From: Lachnospiraceae bacterium
GTDB taxonomy: Bacteria > Bacillota > Clostridia > Lachnospirales > Lachnospiraceae
Assembly (NCBI GenBank): GCA_024698705.1
Contig: JAILQX010000047.1
Location: 62,001 to 126,000 of the forward strand
Reading direction: 5' to 3'
DNA length: 64,000 nt
Shown: piece after piece, positions 18,575-26,706 of the stretch
Numbering within the stretch: the first letter of the stretch is position 1
Layout: every line of letters starts with the position of its first letter
Program-made: the position numbers and the translations under genes
The notes under the pieces: generated by a model
Seen by the model: the letters and a program-made list of their open reading frames with translations, nothing else
The model's database searches: none
What the model was told of the DNA's origin: nothing

Positions 18575-21500
18575 ATGCTTAAGGAAAAGGAAGAATTGTT
18601 TAATAATAATATATCAGAGATAGCAGACGTGAACCGTATGGTTTTCGTGTGCTATTTTATTTGTGTTACGGTCCTTTCCATAGGCGCTGTCCCGATGTAC
18701 TGGTTCGGTGATACAACATGGCATATCGCAGATCCGCTGTTCTATTACCTGAGCATGTGGCTGCCTCTTCTTGCGGCATATTACGCTTTCTTAAGAAGAA
18801 AAGACACGATGCTGATGCGTGGGATAGTCTATGGCGCGGTACTTATATTCTATACATTTGTTTTATTTACCGGTAAAGGCGTGCTTTTCGGACTTATTGT
18901 CCTGCCGATGCTCATGACGGCGGTCGCGTATGCGGATCTCAGGTTTGCAACATTTGTTTCCATCATTTACGTGTGCCTGAACGGATTGAACGTGATATGG
19001 AATTATCTGGTCAACGTTGACAGAGCGGATGTACTTGACCGATTCGTTGTATTTCTTGTAGTGGGAGCCACCGCACTCTTCATGAATATCTGTGCCTATG
19101 TGGTCAAACGCAGACAGGAGCGCAGGACGGCCGAGACCGATAAGGAACGAGACAGGTTTAAGGCTATCGTATCCGTCGGTGTTGCGAAGATATTCGAATA
19201 TGATATCAATAATGACATGGCCATGTTCGTTGACAGTTCCTCAGGTGAGTACGGAACGGAGCAGTATTTCTGTAATTTCGCTTCGATAGCAAAACAGAAG
19301 AGATATATACTGTTCGCGGACTGGTTCAAATTTGATGAGATCCTTCAGGAGATAAAGTCCGGAGCGACCATCATAGACAAGGAACTGCGTGTAAGGGAGA
19401 CCAGGGACGAATATCGCTGGTATAAGATCAGAGGCAGGGTCATTTATGATGAGGACGGACATGCCGAGAAAGCGATCGGTTCCATGGAGGACATAGACGA
19501 CGAGAAGAAACTTGAGTACAGGCGCGCGGACGAGAAGATGAGAGATCCTCTCACAAAACTCTATATGAAGCCGTATATCAACGATAAGATCGACGCATTG
19601 CTCAAGAGCGAGAGCAACGAAAAGATAATGGGCTTCTTCTACATAGACATCGATAATTTCGGCAGTATCAACGATGAGATGGGAGCAGCCTTTGGAGACG
19701 AGATACTTAAGAATATAGCCGAGGATATCTCGGATCTGTTTTATGAGACCGACCTGTTCGGCAGAGTTGGCAATGACGAATTCGTTGTCCTTATGCGCGA
19801 TGTTCCGGATAAAAAGGATATCGAGAAAAAGGTCAAGGACATAAGAAAGGTTACATCAGAAACCTATGTCGGTGAAAATGATAAGCTGGGTTGTACCGTC
19901 AGCATCGGTGTTTCGACATATCCTTACGACGGAGTGACATACACGGAACTCTTTGCGAATGCAGACAAAGCACTGCAGCTGGCACTGAGCAAGGGCAACA
20001 ATCATTATGACATATATAATCCTCTTAAGGAAAATGCATATGCGACTCTCGTATATGAGCAAACAGGACTGAGCAAAAACAACAGATACGATTTCGAATT
20101 CAGTAACTACGGAATGGAATCACTTGCGGAACTTGCATTTAAACTTATAGATGAGAGCAAGGATACTGACAGTGCCATCAATCTTCTTATCAGGCAGATC
20201 GTACGTCAGATGGGCATAGATGCCGTGGTCATCAAAGAGAAGACCGGTGACAATACACTTACGATCCTTTACGAATACGGTATGGAAAACAGTGTATCCG
20301 GAGGGGTCGGTTCGGAGATAGCATACAACAGAAAACAATGGGATGATCTTGAATCCAATTACAAGTTCAGCAACGGTATACTTGCCATTTCCAGCCCGCA
20401 GGATATAGTAGGCGATTCGGAGATGACATTTATGCTTGCTCTCGGCATAGAATCCTATGTCAGTGTCGCATATTATGACAAGGGTGATTTCTGCGGGACA
20501 ATGGACTTCATTGATTTCAACCATGAGAGGATATGGAACGAGACCGACAAGAACACCTTCAAGACCATTGCCAATGTCGTTTCCTCTTATCTGCTCAAGA
20601 TGAAGGCTTACGAGACCGCTTCCGAGACGGTGGAGAGGCTGACAGGTTATGATGTTGTGACCGGCTTATACAAATACGAAAAATTCCTCACTCTTGCAGG
20701 CGATTATATAGCCAATGCTTCTCACGGCAATTACGCCATGGTTTATACCGATATAGGCAATTTCAAATATCTCAATGATACCTACGGTTATGAAAAGGGT
20801 GATCAGGTACTTAAGGAAATGGCAGACACGATCATCGGCTACGACAAGTATGTCATTGTAGCAAGCAGAGTATTTTCGGATAATATGATCACACTTGTAA
20901 AGCTTGGCGATGCGGATGAAGATGCACTGAAGAGACTGCTTGAAAAAGCCGGGATAAAATTCTCCGAAAAGATACATAAGCAATATATCAACAGCCGCCT
21001 GGATGTACGTATAGGCGTATGTACATTTACGATAAGCGGGGCACCCGTACCGATCAAGAATATCATTTCCAATGCAAATATGGCTCGAAAACGCGCCAAG
21101 CTGCCGGGTATGCCGAGGTGCATATTCTATGACGAAAAGATGGGCTTTGAAGCCAAGAACGAGATCGACTATGCCAATGATATGGAAACGGCTTTCAAGA
21201 ACAAAGAATTCGTCGTTTACATGCAGCCTAAGATCAACTTAAAGACCAATAAGATCGAAGGCGCCGAAGCTCTCGTAAGATGGAAGAAAAATGACGGAAA
21301 TATCATTTACCCGAATGATTTCATACCGGTATTTGAGAAGAATAAGAGCGTTACCCAGCTGGATTTCTTCGTGTACGAGGAGGTCTGCCGTTACATAAGG
21401 CAGAGGCTGGATGAAAACCTGCCGATCGTAAGTATTTCCGTAAATGTTTCGCGTGTACATCTGTATGCGATCGATGAGATAATCGATTTCGTAAAGGGGC

Positions 21501-21934
21501 TTCTGACGAGATACAATATACCGCCGGAGTATCTTGAATTCGAATTGACGGAGACATCATTTACGGATAAGGTCGATGACACCATAACGCTGATGACACG
21601 TTTGAGAAAGCTTGGTGTAAAGGTATCCATGGACGATTTCGGTTCGGGGTATTCTTCACTCAATGTTCTTACAAAACTGCCGCTTGACATACTTAAACTT
21701 GACAAAGGCTTCATGAATGATTTTAATAATGATTCAGAGGAGAAGATAGTCATACCGAGTGTTATCGAGATGGCAAAGAAACTCGGACTGGATGTGGTAT
21801 GTGAAGGAGTGGAATCCAGAGAGCAGGTGGATTTCCTGCAAAAGGTCGGCTGCGACTATGCACAGGGCTTCTACTATTCAAAACCCATACCGAATGATGA
21901 TTTCATGGAGATGCTGACGAAACAGTCGGCATGA
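18575..21934 (+). CDS. Membrane GGDEF-GAF-GGDEF-EAL cyclic-di-GMP protein
   Basis: The roughly 1119-residue protein has six or so N-terminal membrane segments (about 20-190), a PAS-like domain (about 205-315), a GGDEF domain (about 322-485; the signature reads GNDEF, so residue 2 is changed), a GAF-like domain (about 515-690), a second, clearly degenerate GGDEF-like domain (about 705-850; VFSDN at the signature position) and a complete EAL domain (about 868-1110; EALVRW, ELTET, DDFGSGYSSL, KLDKGF, EGVE). The EAL residues are all present, so phosphodiesterase activity is likely; cyclase activity is uncertain. ATG 18575 is preferred over GTG 18569 because GGGG at 18561-18564 is correctly spaced. 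The last codons lie in a tandem repeat. Confidence 0.9.
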   Translation: MLKEKEELFNNNISEIADVNRMVFVCYFICVTVLSIGAVPMYWFGDTTWHIADPLFYYLSMWLPLLAAYYAFLRRKDTMLMRGIVYGAVLIFYTFVLFTGKGVLFGLIVLPMLMTAVAYADLRFATFVSIIYVCLNGLNVIWNYLVNVDRADVLDRFVVFLVVGATALFMNICAYVVKRRQERRTAETDKERDRFKAIVSVGVAKIFEYDINNDMAMFVDSSSGEYGTEQYFCNFASIAKQKRYILFADWFKFDEILQEIKSGATIIDKELRVRETRDEYRWYKIRGRVIYDEDGHAEKAIGSMEDIDDEKKLEYRRADEKMRDPLTKLYMKPYINDKIDALLKSESNEKIMGFFYIDIDNFGSINDEMGAAFGDEILKNIAEDISDLFYETDLFGRVGNDEFVVLMRDVPDKKDIEKKVKDIRKVTSETYVGENDKLGCTVSIGVSTYPYDGVTYTELFANADKALQLALSKGNNHYDIYNPLKENAYATLVYEQTGLSKNNRYDFEFSNYGMESLAELAFKLIDESKDTDSAINLLIRQIVRQMGIDAVVIKEKTGDNTLTILYEYGMENSVSGGVGSEIAYNRKQWDDLESNYKFSNGILAISSPQDIVGDSEMTFMLALGIESYVSVAYYDKGDFCGTMDFIDFNHERIWNETDKNTFKTIANVVSSYLLKMKAYETASETVERLTGYDVVTGLYKYEKFLTLAGDYIANASHGNYAMVYTDIGNFKYLNDTYGYEKGDQVLKEMADTIIGYDKYVIVASRVFSDNMITLVKLGDADEDALKRLLEKAGIKFSEKIHKQYINSRLDVRIGVCTFTISGAPVPIKNIISNANMARKRAKLPGMPRCIFYDEKMGFEAKNEIDYANDMETAFKNKEFVVYMQPKINLKTNKIEGAEALVRWKKNDGNIIYPNDFIPVFEKNKSVTQLDFFVYEEVCRYIRQRLDENLPIVSISVNVSRVHLYAIDEIIDFVKGLLTRYNIPPEYLEFELTETSFTDKVDDTITLMTRLRKLGVKVSMDDFGSGYSSLNVLTKLPLDILKLDKGFMNDFNNDSEEKIVIPSVIEMAKKLGLDVVCEGVESREQVDFLQKVGCDYAQGFYYSKPIPNDDFMEMLTKQSA

Positions 21935-21988
21935 CGTGGATGCTTCCGGACAGTCGGCATGACGTGGATGCTTCCGGACAGTTGATGT
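21923..21988 (+). repeat. 28-bp tandem repeat spanning the stop codon
   Basis: Two identical 28-bp units (21923-21950 and 21951-21978) and the start of a third cover the last codons and stop of the GGDEF/EAL gene. The duplication leaves the stop codon in unit 1 intact. Confidence 0.85.
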
Positions 21989-22040
21989 GACACATGGTAA
22001 ATACGGGCCTTGCCCGAAAACAGGAAAGGTTGAAGGAATA

Positions 22041-23498
22041 GTGAAAAAAGACAGTTTATTGAGAAGAATTCTTGTTATGATGCTTGTATGTATCCTGGGA
22101 GTTACACTTCTTACAGGGTGTGAGCAAAAGAACGGCAGGGAAGATACGTCAGTTGAAGACGAAGACGATGCGGATGATGAGGATGACGACAGCGATGATG
22201 GCGACGATCAGGACGACAACTCAGATGATATAAAGCCCGACGATCAGGACGGTACAAATGTCGTTGATGAGAAGGCAACAAAGGCAGATGCCGCGATAGG
22301 AGAATGGGTCATCGTCTACAATAAGTACCACAGTGAGTATGGTTCGGAAGAACCCTATGATGATATCACCATGGCTGAAGATGAAGCGATAGATTCATTT
22401 ATCAGTATAAGAAAAGAAGACGGAAAACTCATAGCCGATTACAAATACGCCGCATATGAAGCCTGTGACAGGATATTGGGCAACGAGGTAGTTGTCAAGG
22501 ACGAGGCCGCATATGAAGGCTGTGAAAACGGGGACTGGTGTTTTGAATTTTTTAATGCATTTGAGGATGATTATGTAAGCCCCAGATTTACCATGATAGA
22601 TGATGAGACGCTCATAGCAGTCAATGAATGGGAAGACGGTGAACCCGGTGACGAACAGTATTATCATTCGATCAGCACATGTGTATATCTCAGAAAAGAT
22701 TCACCGAAACTTGAAAACATGGAGGATCTGAGGTATTTCAATACCGTTACCGTATCGGATGCCAAGAGCCTTCTTGAAAGTATAGATGACAATACGAAGA
22801 TCCTTCTTGAGCCCGGTGTTTACGATCTTTCGGACATTGACGTAAGTAGCATACAGAATGAGCATATCCTGGACAGGGAGGAGAGCGAATCATGGAGAAA
22901 TATCACGATCGCTTATGTTTCCGACTTCTGTATCGAAGCAAAGGACGGAGGCGAAGTCCTCATATGCATAGATGATCCTTATGAACCCGTTATGTGGTTC
23001 TCTTCGGTAGGAGCCTGCACATTGAGAGGAGTTACCGTCGGACACGATGTTGAGCCCGGATATTGTTCCGGATCGGTTATCGGATTTGATTACAGCTCAA
23101 GGGTAAAGATCGATAACTGCAAGCTCTACGGATCGGGTACCTACGGAATAGAGGGCAACGGCAATTACAGAATGGAAGTTGTCAATTCGGAGATATATGA
23201 CTGTACATACGGTCTGATCAGCATGTCAGACAGCTATGATATGCATTTTAACAACACTTCATTCCATGATTGCAGAGAATTCAACATGATCGGTGCTTAC
23301 GGCAACGGTGATTATTATTTTGACGGCTGTACATTTAAGGACAATGTTGTTGACGGATACAGCTCATATTTTGTTAATATGGGTGAATATGTAAATATCA
23401 CATTTACAGATTGTACTTTTGAAAACAACAGTTACGATAAATTCGCAAATCACAAAGTTAAGCAGATCAACTGCAGGATCAACGATAACGGTATCTGA
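22041..23498 (+). CDS. Lipoprotein with acidic linker and beta-helix domain
   Basis: About 485 residues from GTG 22041 (SD GAAGGAA 3-9 bases upstream, and the chosen start leaves a normal lipoprotein signal: basic KKDSLLRR, hydrophobic stretch, lipobox LLTGC). A highly acidic Asp/Glu linker follows (about residues 35-75). The C-terminal half (about 225-485) carries right-handed beta-helix repeats with the pattern of short strands ending in N or D (VKIDNCKLYGSGTYGIEGN, MEVVNSEIYDCTYGL, MHFNNTSFHDCREF, YYFDGCTFKDN, ITFTDCTFENN), typical of pectin-lyase-like folds. The middle part is unrecognised. It is likely attached outside the membrane and binds or acts on polysaccharide. No catalytic site can be assigned. 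Confidence 0.75.
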   Translation: MKKDSLLRRILVMMLVCILGVTLLTGCEQKNGREDTSVEDEDDADDEDDDSDDGDDQDDNSDDIKPDDQDGTNVVDEKATKADAAIGEWVIVYNKYHSEYGSEEPYDDITMAEDEAIDSFISIRKEDGKLIADYKYAAYEACDRILGNEVVVKDEAAYEGCENGDWCFEFFNAFEDDYVSPRFTMIDDETLIAVNEWEDGEPGDEQYYHSISTCVYLRKDSPKLENMEDLRYFNTVTVSDAKSLLESIDDNTKILLEPGVYDLSDIDVSSIQNEHILDREESESWRNITIAYVSDFCIEAKDGGEVLICIDDPYEPVMWFSSVGACTLRGVTVGHDVEPGYCSGSVIGFDYSSRVKIDNCKLYGSGTYGIEGNGNYRMEVVNSEIYDCTYGLISMSDSYDMHFNNTSFHDCREFNMIGAYGNGDYYFDGCTFKDNVVDGYSSYFVNMGEYVNITFTDCTFENNSYDKFANHKVKQINCRINDNGI

Positions 23499-23510
23499 TC
23501 GGACGATAAA

Positions 23511-23539
23511 TTGTAAAAGTGTATATAAAATGATATTTT
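23511..23539 (+). promoter_or_regulatory. Possible promoter of the SEC-C gene
   Basis: TTGTAA (23511-23516), 17 bp, TATTTT (23534-23539). A leader hairpin (GAACGCAG/CTGCGTTTC, 23583-23607) lies just before the ribosome-binding site AAAGGAG. Confidence 0.4.
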
Positions 23540-23627
23540 AAACAGTCATAACAAATGGTAACGCGACAGATGATAATACCCGGAACGCAGCATTAGCCCT
23601 GCGTTTCAGGAAAGGAGATTATACAAG

Positions 23628-24143
23628 ATGGCAAAGACACTTTTGGAAAAATGGAAGGACATGGCTTATTCCGCTCAGGCTGACAAGCAGGCATTGTCAA
23701 GACTCTGGAATGAGTATTTTGAGGTTGAAAAGGGAGTTTATGCTCAGCTGCTCACCGAGAGAAAGGAGCCCGTAAAAGGTTCCGTTAAGGAACTGGCTGA
23801 CAAATACGGCATTTCCCTGATGCACATGGTCGGCTTCCTCGATGGTATCAATGACAGCCTCAAATCCCCCAATCCTATAGATGAGATGGATGAGGATACC
23901 GTGGTTTCTCTTGACTACGATGATGAGCTTCTGTACAAGAACATGGTTGCGGCAGGTGCCAACTGGTTATACGGCCTTGAGCAGTGGGATGATATCTTCT
24001 CAAAGGAGAAGCAGGATGAACTCTACAAGGAGCAGAAGCGTTCCACAACAGTGGTCAACGATGCGCCCAAGATCTATCCCAACGATCCCTGCCCCTGCGG
24101 TTCCGGAAAAAAATACAAGAAGTGCTGCGGCAGAAATGCCTGA
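23628..24143 (+). CDS. SEC-C motif zinc-binding protein
   Basis: The 171-residue cytoplasmic protein ends in the SEC-C motif [15 protein letters not shown] (CxC...CC), the zinc-binding tail known from SecA and many small proteins. The N-terminal 130 residues are helical and not otherwise recognised ([31 protein letters not shown]). AAAGGAG is correctly spaced from the ATG. The gene is monocistronic: an unusual hairpin array and a terminator follow its stop. Function is unknown; SEC-C tails often mediate protein or ribosome contact. Confidence 0.85.
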   Translation: MAKTLLEKWKDMAYSAQADKQALSRLWNEYFEVEKGVYAQLLTERKEPVKGSVKELADKYGISLMHMVGFLDGINDSLKSPNPIDEMDEDTVVSLDYDDELLYKNMVAAGANWLYGLEQWDDIFSKEKQDELYKEQKRSTTVVNDAPKIYPNDPCPCGSGKKYKKCCGRNA

Positions 24144-24152
24144 TGCCTTTTC

Positions 24153-24363
24153 GGGATGCTTTCGCATCCCCTCAATGCATATTGCGGGATACTTCGTATC
24201 CCCTGCATTCTACAGGATACTTCGTATCCCCTGCATTCTACAGGATACTTCGTATCCCTCAAATGCTTCCGGCATCCCACAGGATACTTCGTATCCCCTG
24301 CATTCCACAGGATACTTCGTATCCCTCAAATGCTTCCGGCATTCTGCAGGATACTCCGTATCC
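24153..24363 (+). repeat. Array of seven hairpin units (GGATAC-TTC-GTATCC)
   Basis: Seven short perfect hairpins begin at 24153 (variant GGGATGC-TTTC-GCATCCC), 24186, 24215, 24243, 24282, 24310 and 24349 (loop TCC). Spacings are 33, 29, 28, 39, 28 and 39 bp. The 39-bp units carry an extra small hairpin, ATGC-TTCCG-GCAT. The array fills the 3' untranslated region of the SEC-C gene and ends just before its terminator. Open frames run through it in several phases, but they only reflect the repeat. Confidence 0.9.
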
Positions 24364-24380
24364 CACGAATGCCTGACGAC

Positions 24381-24407
24381 AAACAGCCCCTGAACGGGGC
24401 TGTTTTT
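24381..24407 (+). terminator. Terminator behind the hairpin array
   Basis: AACAGCCCC/GGGGCTGTT stem with a 5-nt loop and a T5 tract, presumably ending the SEC-C transcript. Confidence 0.85.
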
Positions 24408-24415
24408 GTATACAT

Positions 24416-24585
24416 CCCCACTGGCAGATATACCCCGCAAACACGACCGGTCTACTAGATTCGCAGCGATCATAAGGACGGGGATATCACTCGGCACGTT
24501 ACACTTACCTCGTGCTATCCCCAATATGATCACTGCTCATCAAGGGACGCGGCCTACCGTTTGGCGGGGCATATCTGCCCGTGGG
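24416..24585. repeat. Nested inverted-repeat element of about 170 bp
   Basis: Outer 22-bp arms at 24416/24417-24438 and 24564-24585 match with two mismatches (each contains GGCAGATAT / ATATCTGCC). An inner pair, GGGGATA (24480-24486) with TATCCCC (24516-24522), is extended by GCACG/CGTGC. No convincing ORF is inside. It could be a folded RNA or a small non-autonomous mobile element. Confidence 0.55.
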
Positions 24586-24762
24586 AGGCTGTATCCGACA
24601 GCGGTATTAAGAAAATGTTAATCTTTTGCACTGTATTATCTTAATAGATGGTGTATATTATAAATACCATGAAGGCGGACAGCAGTTGGCTGCCCTGCCG
24701 GGAAATGCGCCATGAAAGGATCCGTGGGGGTGTGTGATGATCTGCGGCGCAGGGGAGATGTT

Positions 24763-25293
24763 ATGTATTATTTTGAACTATTTGTTAAAAAGACACTCAG
24801 GTATCTTCTAAAGCCACTCAGTTTTATTCCGGCTTTTTTGATGATGTATGTCATTTATAAGTTTTCTTCGCAGAATTCCGCAGAATCTTCTGCTCTTTCC
24901 ATGGAGGTCAGCAGGATACTGGTACTGGCATACAATAAGATATTTCAAAAAGGATTTGATAATACGGTGCTCAATGTTCTCATCGAGCAGATACACCCTT
25001 ATGTAAGAAAGGGAGCTCATGTGACGGAGTATCTTCTGTTGGCCATGAGTGTGGCGTTGCCGTTGTATGTATACAGGCTGAGGGGCTTTTGGCTGACATT
25101 ATTTGCAGGAGTATTCTGCGTGGCATTTGCTGCGCTGGATGAGTTGCATCAGTCAAATGTTGTCGGCCGTGTCTGCGATTATCATGATATATTGATCGAC
25201 AGTATAGGGATACTGATCGGTATCATCGCGATAAGGATCATCTGTTACATCGGTCGCAAGACCCTGTTTTCATGGCTTGTGCTGGACAGCTGA
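24763..25293 (+). CDS. VanZ-like membrane protein
   Basis: The 176-residue protein starts at ATG 24763 (GGGGAGATG 4-12 bases upstream; the open frame extends further but without a ribosome-binding site). Four membrane segments are visible, with the VanZ-family features YKFSSQNSAESS after the first helix, RKGAHVTEYLLLA (the conserved K-x-x-H..EY motif), and ALDELHQ plus DILIDSIGILIG in the last helices. VanZ in enterococci gives low-level teicoplanin resistance; most family members, including probably this one, have unknown roles at the envelope. It stands alone, followed by a terminator. Confidence 0.8.
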   Translation: MYYFELFVKKTLRYLLKPLSFIPAFLMMYVIYKFSSQNSAESSALSMEVSRILVLAYNKIFQKGFDNTVLNVLIEQIHPYVRKGAHVTEYLLLAMSVALPLYVYRLRGFWLTLFAGVFCVAFAALDELHQSNVVGRVCDYHDILIDSIGILIGIIAIRIICYIGRKTLFSWLVLDS

Positions 25294-25352
25294 GGATGGC
25301 TTGTGCAACCAGCAGATAATAGGATATTTACTTATTCCCGTAAGATAAAGAT

Positions 25353-25411
25353 AAAAAGCAAAAGCGGCTTTCGAAACTCAGGTTCGGAAGTCGTTTTTGC
25401 TTGTTTTTTAT
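25353..25411 (+). terminator. Imperfect terminator hairpin behind the VanZ-like gene
   Basis: A long imperfect stem runs from AAAAGCAAAAGCGGCTTTCG to its near-complement ending GTTTTTGCTTG, followed by a T6 run. Confidence 0.6.
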
Positions 25412-25453
25412 GAGATAGGGAGTCGTTTTTGGTTGCATTTTTATGAAACCGTG
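25389..25453. repeat. Diverged 32-bp tandem repeat
   Basis: AGTCGTTTTTG begins units at 25389 and 25421, each continuing with TTG, a T-run and ATGA. It starts inside the terminator arm and leads into the 73-bp periodic region. Confidence 0.5.
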
Positions 25454-25481
25454 ACCTGTTTTGCATATTTTTTTGAGAGAG

Positions 25482-25662
25482 ACAGATAATTCTGTAAAAA
25501 CATTCTTTTTATCTGTATAAAACCGCACTTTGTGACAATTATGTAAACCATCAAACAGATAAAAAGCAGGAAATTATGGAATTATCTGTCGGCAAGGCAT
25601 AATTAATTGCGTTATGTAAACAAAAACACAGATAATTAGACGTTTTCTGCTGTTTTATCTGT
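25482..25662. repeat. Three paired ACAGATAA/TTATCTGT sites with 73-bp period
   Basis: ACAGATAA starts at 25482, 25555 and 25628; TTATCTGT ends at 25516, 25589 and 25662. Each pair spans exactly 35 bp with a different 19-bp interior, and pairs repeat exactly every 73 bp. The 38-bp spacers share TTATGTAAAC at 25539 and 25612, also 73 bp apart. Conserved sites and spacing with diverged interiors suggest binding sites for a dimeric protein. No gene is visible here. Confidence 0.85.
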
Positions 25663-25703
25663 ACCCTCGAAAAAAATACCAATAAATCATATAAAAAGGA
25701 TAC

Positions 25704-25838
25704 CATCAGGCTTCAAGGAAACAATTATTACATCAGTGAAATAAATTACTACATCAGTGTAATTAAATACTACATCAGGGGAAAACTATACATCAGTGAA
25801 TCAAATCTCCACATCAGTGAATCAAATCTCCACATCCG
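25704..25838. repeat. Iteron-like array of CATCAG sites
   Basis: CATCAG (usually ACATCAGTG) starts at 25704, 25731, 25752, 25773, 25791 and 25812, with a variant CATCCG at 25833. The steps are 27, 21, 21, 18, 21 and 21 bp; 21 bp is two helical turns, so most sites face the same side of the DNA. ATCAAATCT follows the last two full sites and recurs at 25918, overlapping the -35 box of the next promoter. Confidence 0.8.
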
Positions 25839-25915
25839 AAAAACTGCTGTCATTCATCATGAAAAATGTTCCATGTCTTATAGGAATTATCTTAAGCCTT
25901 TAGCAAAACTGTCGG

Positions 25916-25944
25916 TTATCAAATCTGATCAAATATGGTAAAAT
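25916..25944 (+). promoter_or_regulatory. Promoter of the 155-residue protein gene
   Basis: TTATCA (25916-25921), 17 bp, TAAAAT (25939-25944) preceded by TGG (extended -10). The resulting leader of about 160 bases is structured: GTTTTG/CAAAAC hairpin (25991-26005), direct repeat TTTTGCAAGACAGGC at 26006 and 26038, and outer arms GTGCTTG/CAAGCAC near 25972 and 26060. Confidence 0.5.
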
Positions 25945-26109
25945 AATCAAGTGTAAATATCATGAAGACAAGTGCTTGGCAGGGCGAACTGTTTTGAAAC
26001 AAAACTTTTGCAAGACAGGCCCCAATAAAGCAAAGATTTTTGCAAGACAGGCATTGCAAACAAGCACCAGATATTTTACAGCGGTTTCTGATACACGTGG
26101 AGGTTACAT

Positions 26110-26577
26110 ATGATTTCTGAACAGATGACAGCAAAAGAAGTATTTGAGAAATATAAAGAGGATATGCTCAAACTTATAGCCTATCAGCCGTGGCTGGAGG
26201 AAAAGAGCGGCAACGCAAAGATGTATGAGCAGTATCAGACAGAAGGGATGACGCAGAATTCCATGAAGTTTCCCGTGTATGACGGTACGCTTTTAAGGTT
26301 TGTAAGAGAAGCGGAGAATACTGTTTTTATGGACAGGAATTATGTATATGTTATCAGTGGCAACAGACTTAAGAGCGCCGAGGATGAGAAGGCATTTGTG
26401 AGGAAACAGACCATGCTCGGCATGGATAACATAGGCGGAGTACTTTCCAAGTATGTCATGGGCGGAAAGGTTAAAGGCAGGATGTGGTCCGATGCAATGG
26501 ATCAGGGGATATTTCTGGAGATCGTCAACAAGCTGAAGGAACTCTACGGAGAAGGACTTAATTTTGAGGTTGGTTAA
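26110..26577 (+). CDS. Conserved small protein of unknown function
   Basis: The 155-residue cytoplasmic protein has no signal peptide or membrane segment. It is mixed alpha/beta with a central block MKFPVYDGTLLRFVREAENTVFMDRNYVYV and a helical C-terminal tail (FLEIVNKLKELYGEGLNFEV). I do not recognise the family. GGAGG lies 9 bases before the ATG. It sits alone behind a long repeat-rich regulatory region (25389-26066), which is out of proportion to so small a gene and suggests tight control. Confidence 0.6.
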   Translation: MISEQMTAKEVFEKYKEDMLKLIAYQPWLEEKSGNAKMYEQYQTEGMTQNSMKFPVYDGTLLRFVREAENTVFMDRNYVYVISGNRLKSAEDEKAFVRKQTMLGMDNIGGVLSKYVMGGKVKGRMWSDAMDQGIFLEIVNKLKELYGEGLNFEVG

Positions 26578-26706
26578 GGCGATGGCCGATCTTCCGGTGA
26601 TCGAAAGATCATCCGAAAGATCAAAACAAACCGGCAGGAAGATTTCAAACTAATTATGGCGTGAATGACTATGCTATGCTACAATATCAATTAGTATGCA
26701 GGCCAT

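Noticed and set aside
24122-24458. Several overlapping open frames with repeated RILRIP or TGYFVSP words
   Set aside because: They are a by-product of the hairpin repeat, open in several phases at once, without ribosome-binding sites.
24720-25300. Glycopeptide-resistance cluster suggested by the VanZ-like protein
   Set aside because: No vanA/B-type ligase, vanH, vanX or vanRS genes are nearby; lone VanZ-like proteins are common and usually not resistance genes.
25328-25528. 66-codon open frame on the - strand
   Set aside because: It lies in low-complexity terminator and repeat DNA, with no ribosome-binding site or recognisable product.
25482-25662. CRISPR-like periodic array
   Set aside because: Only 8-base ends are shared; the 19-bp interiors and 38-bp spacers do not behave like repeat and spacer, and no cas genes are nearby.
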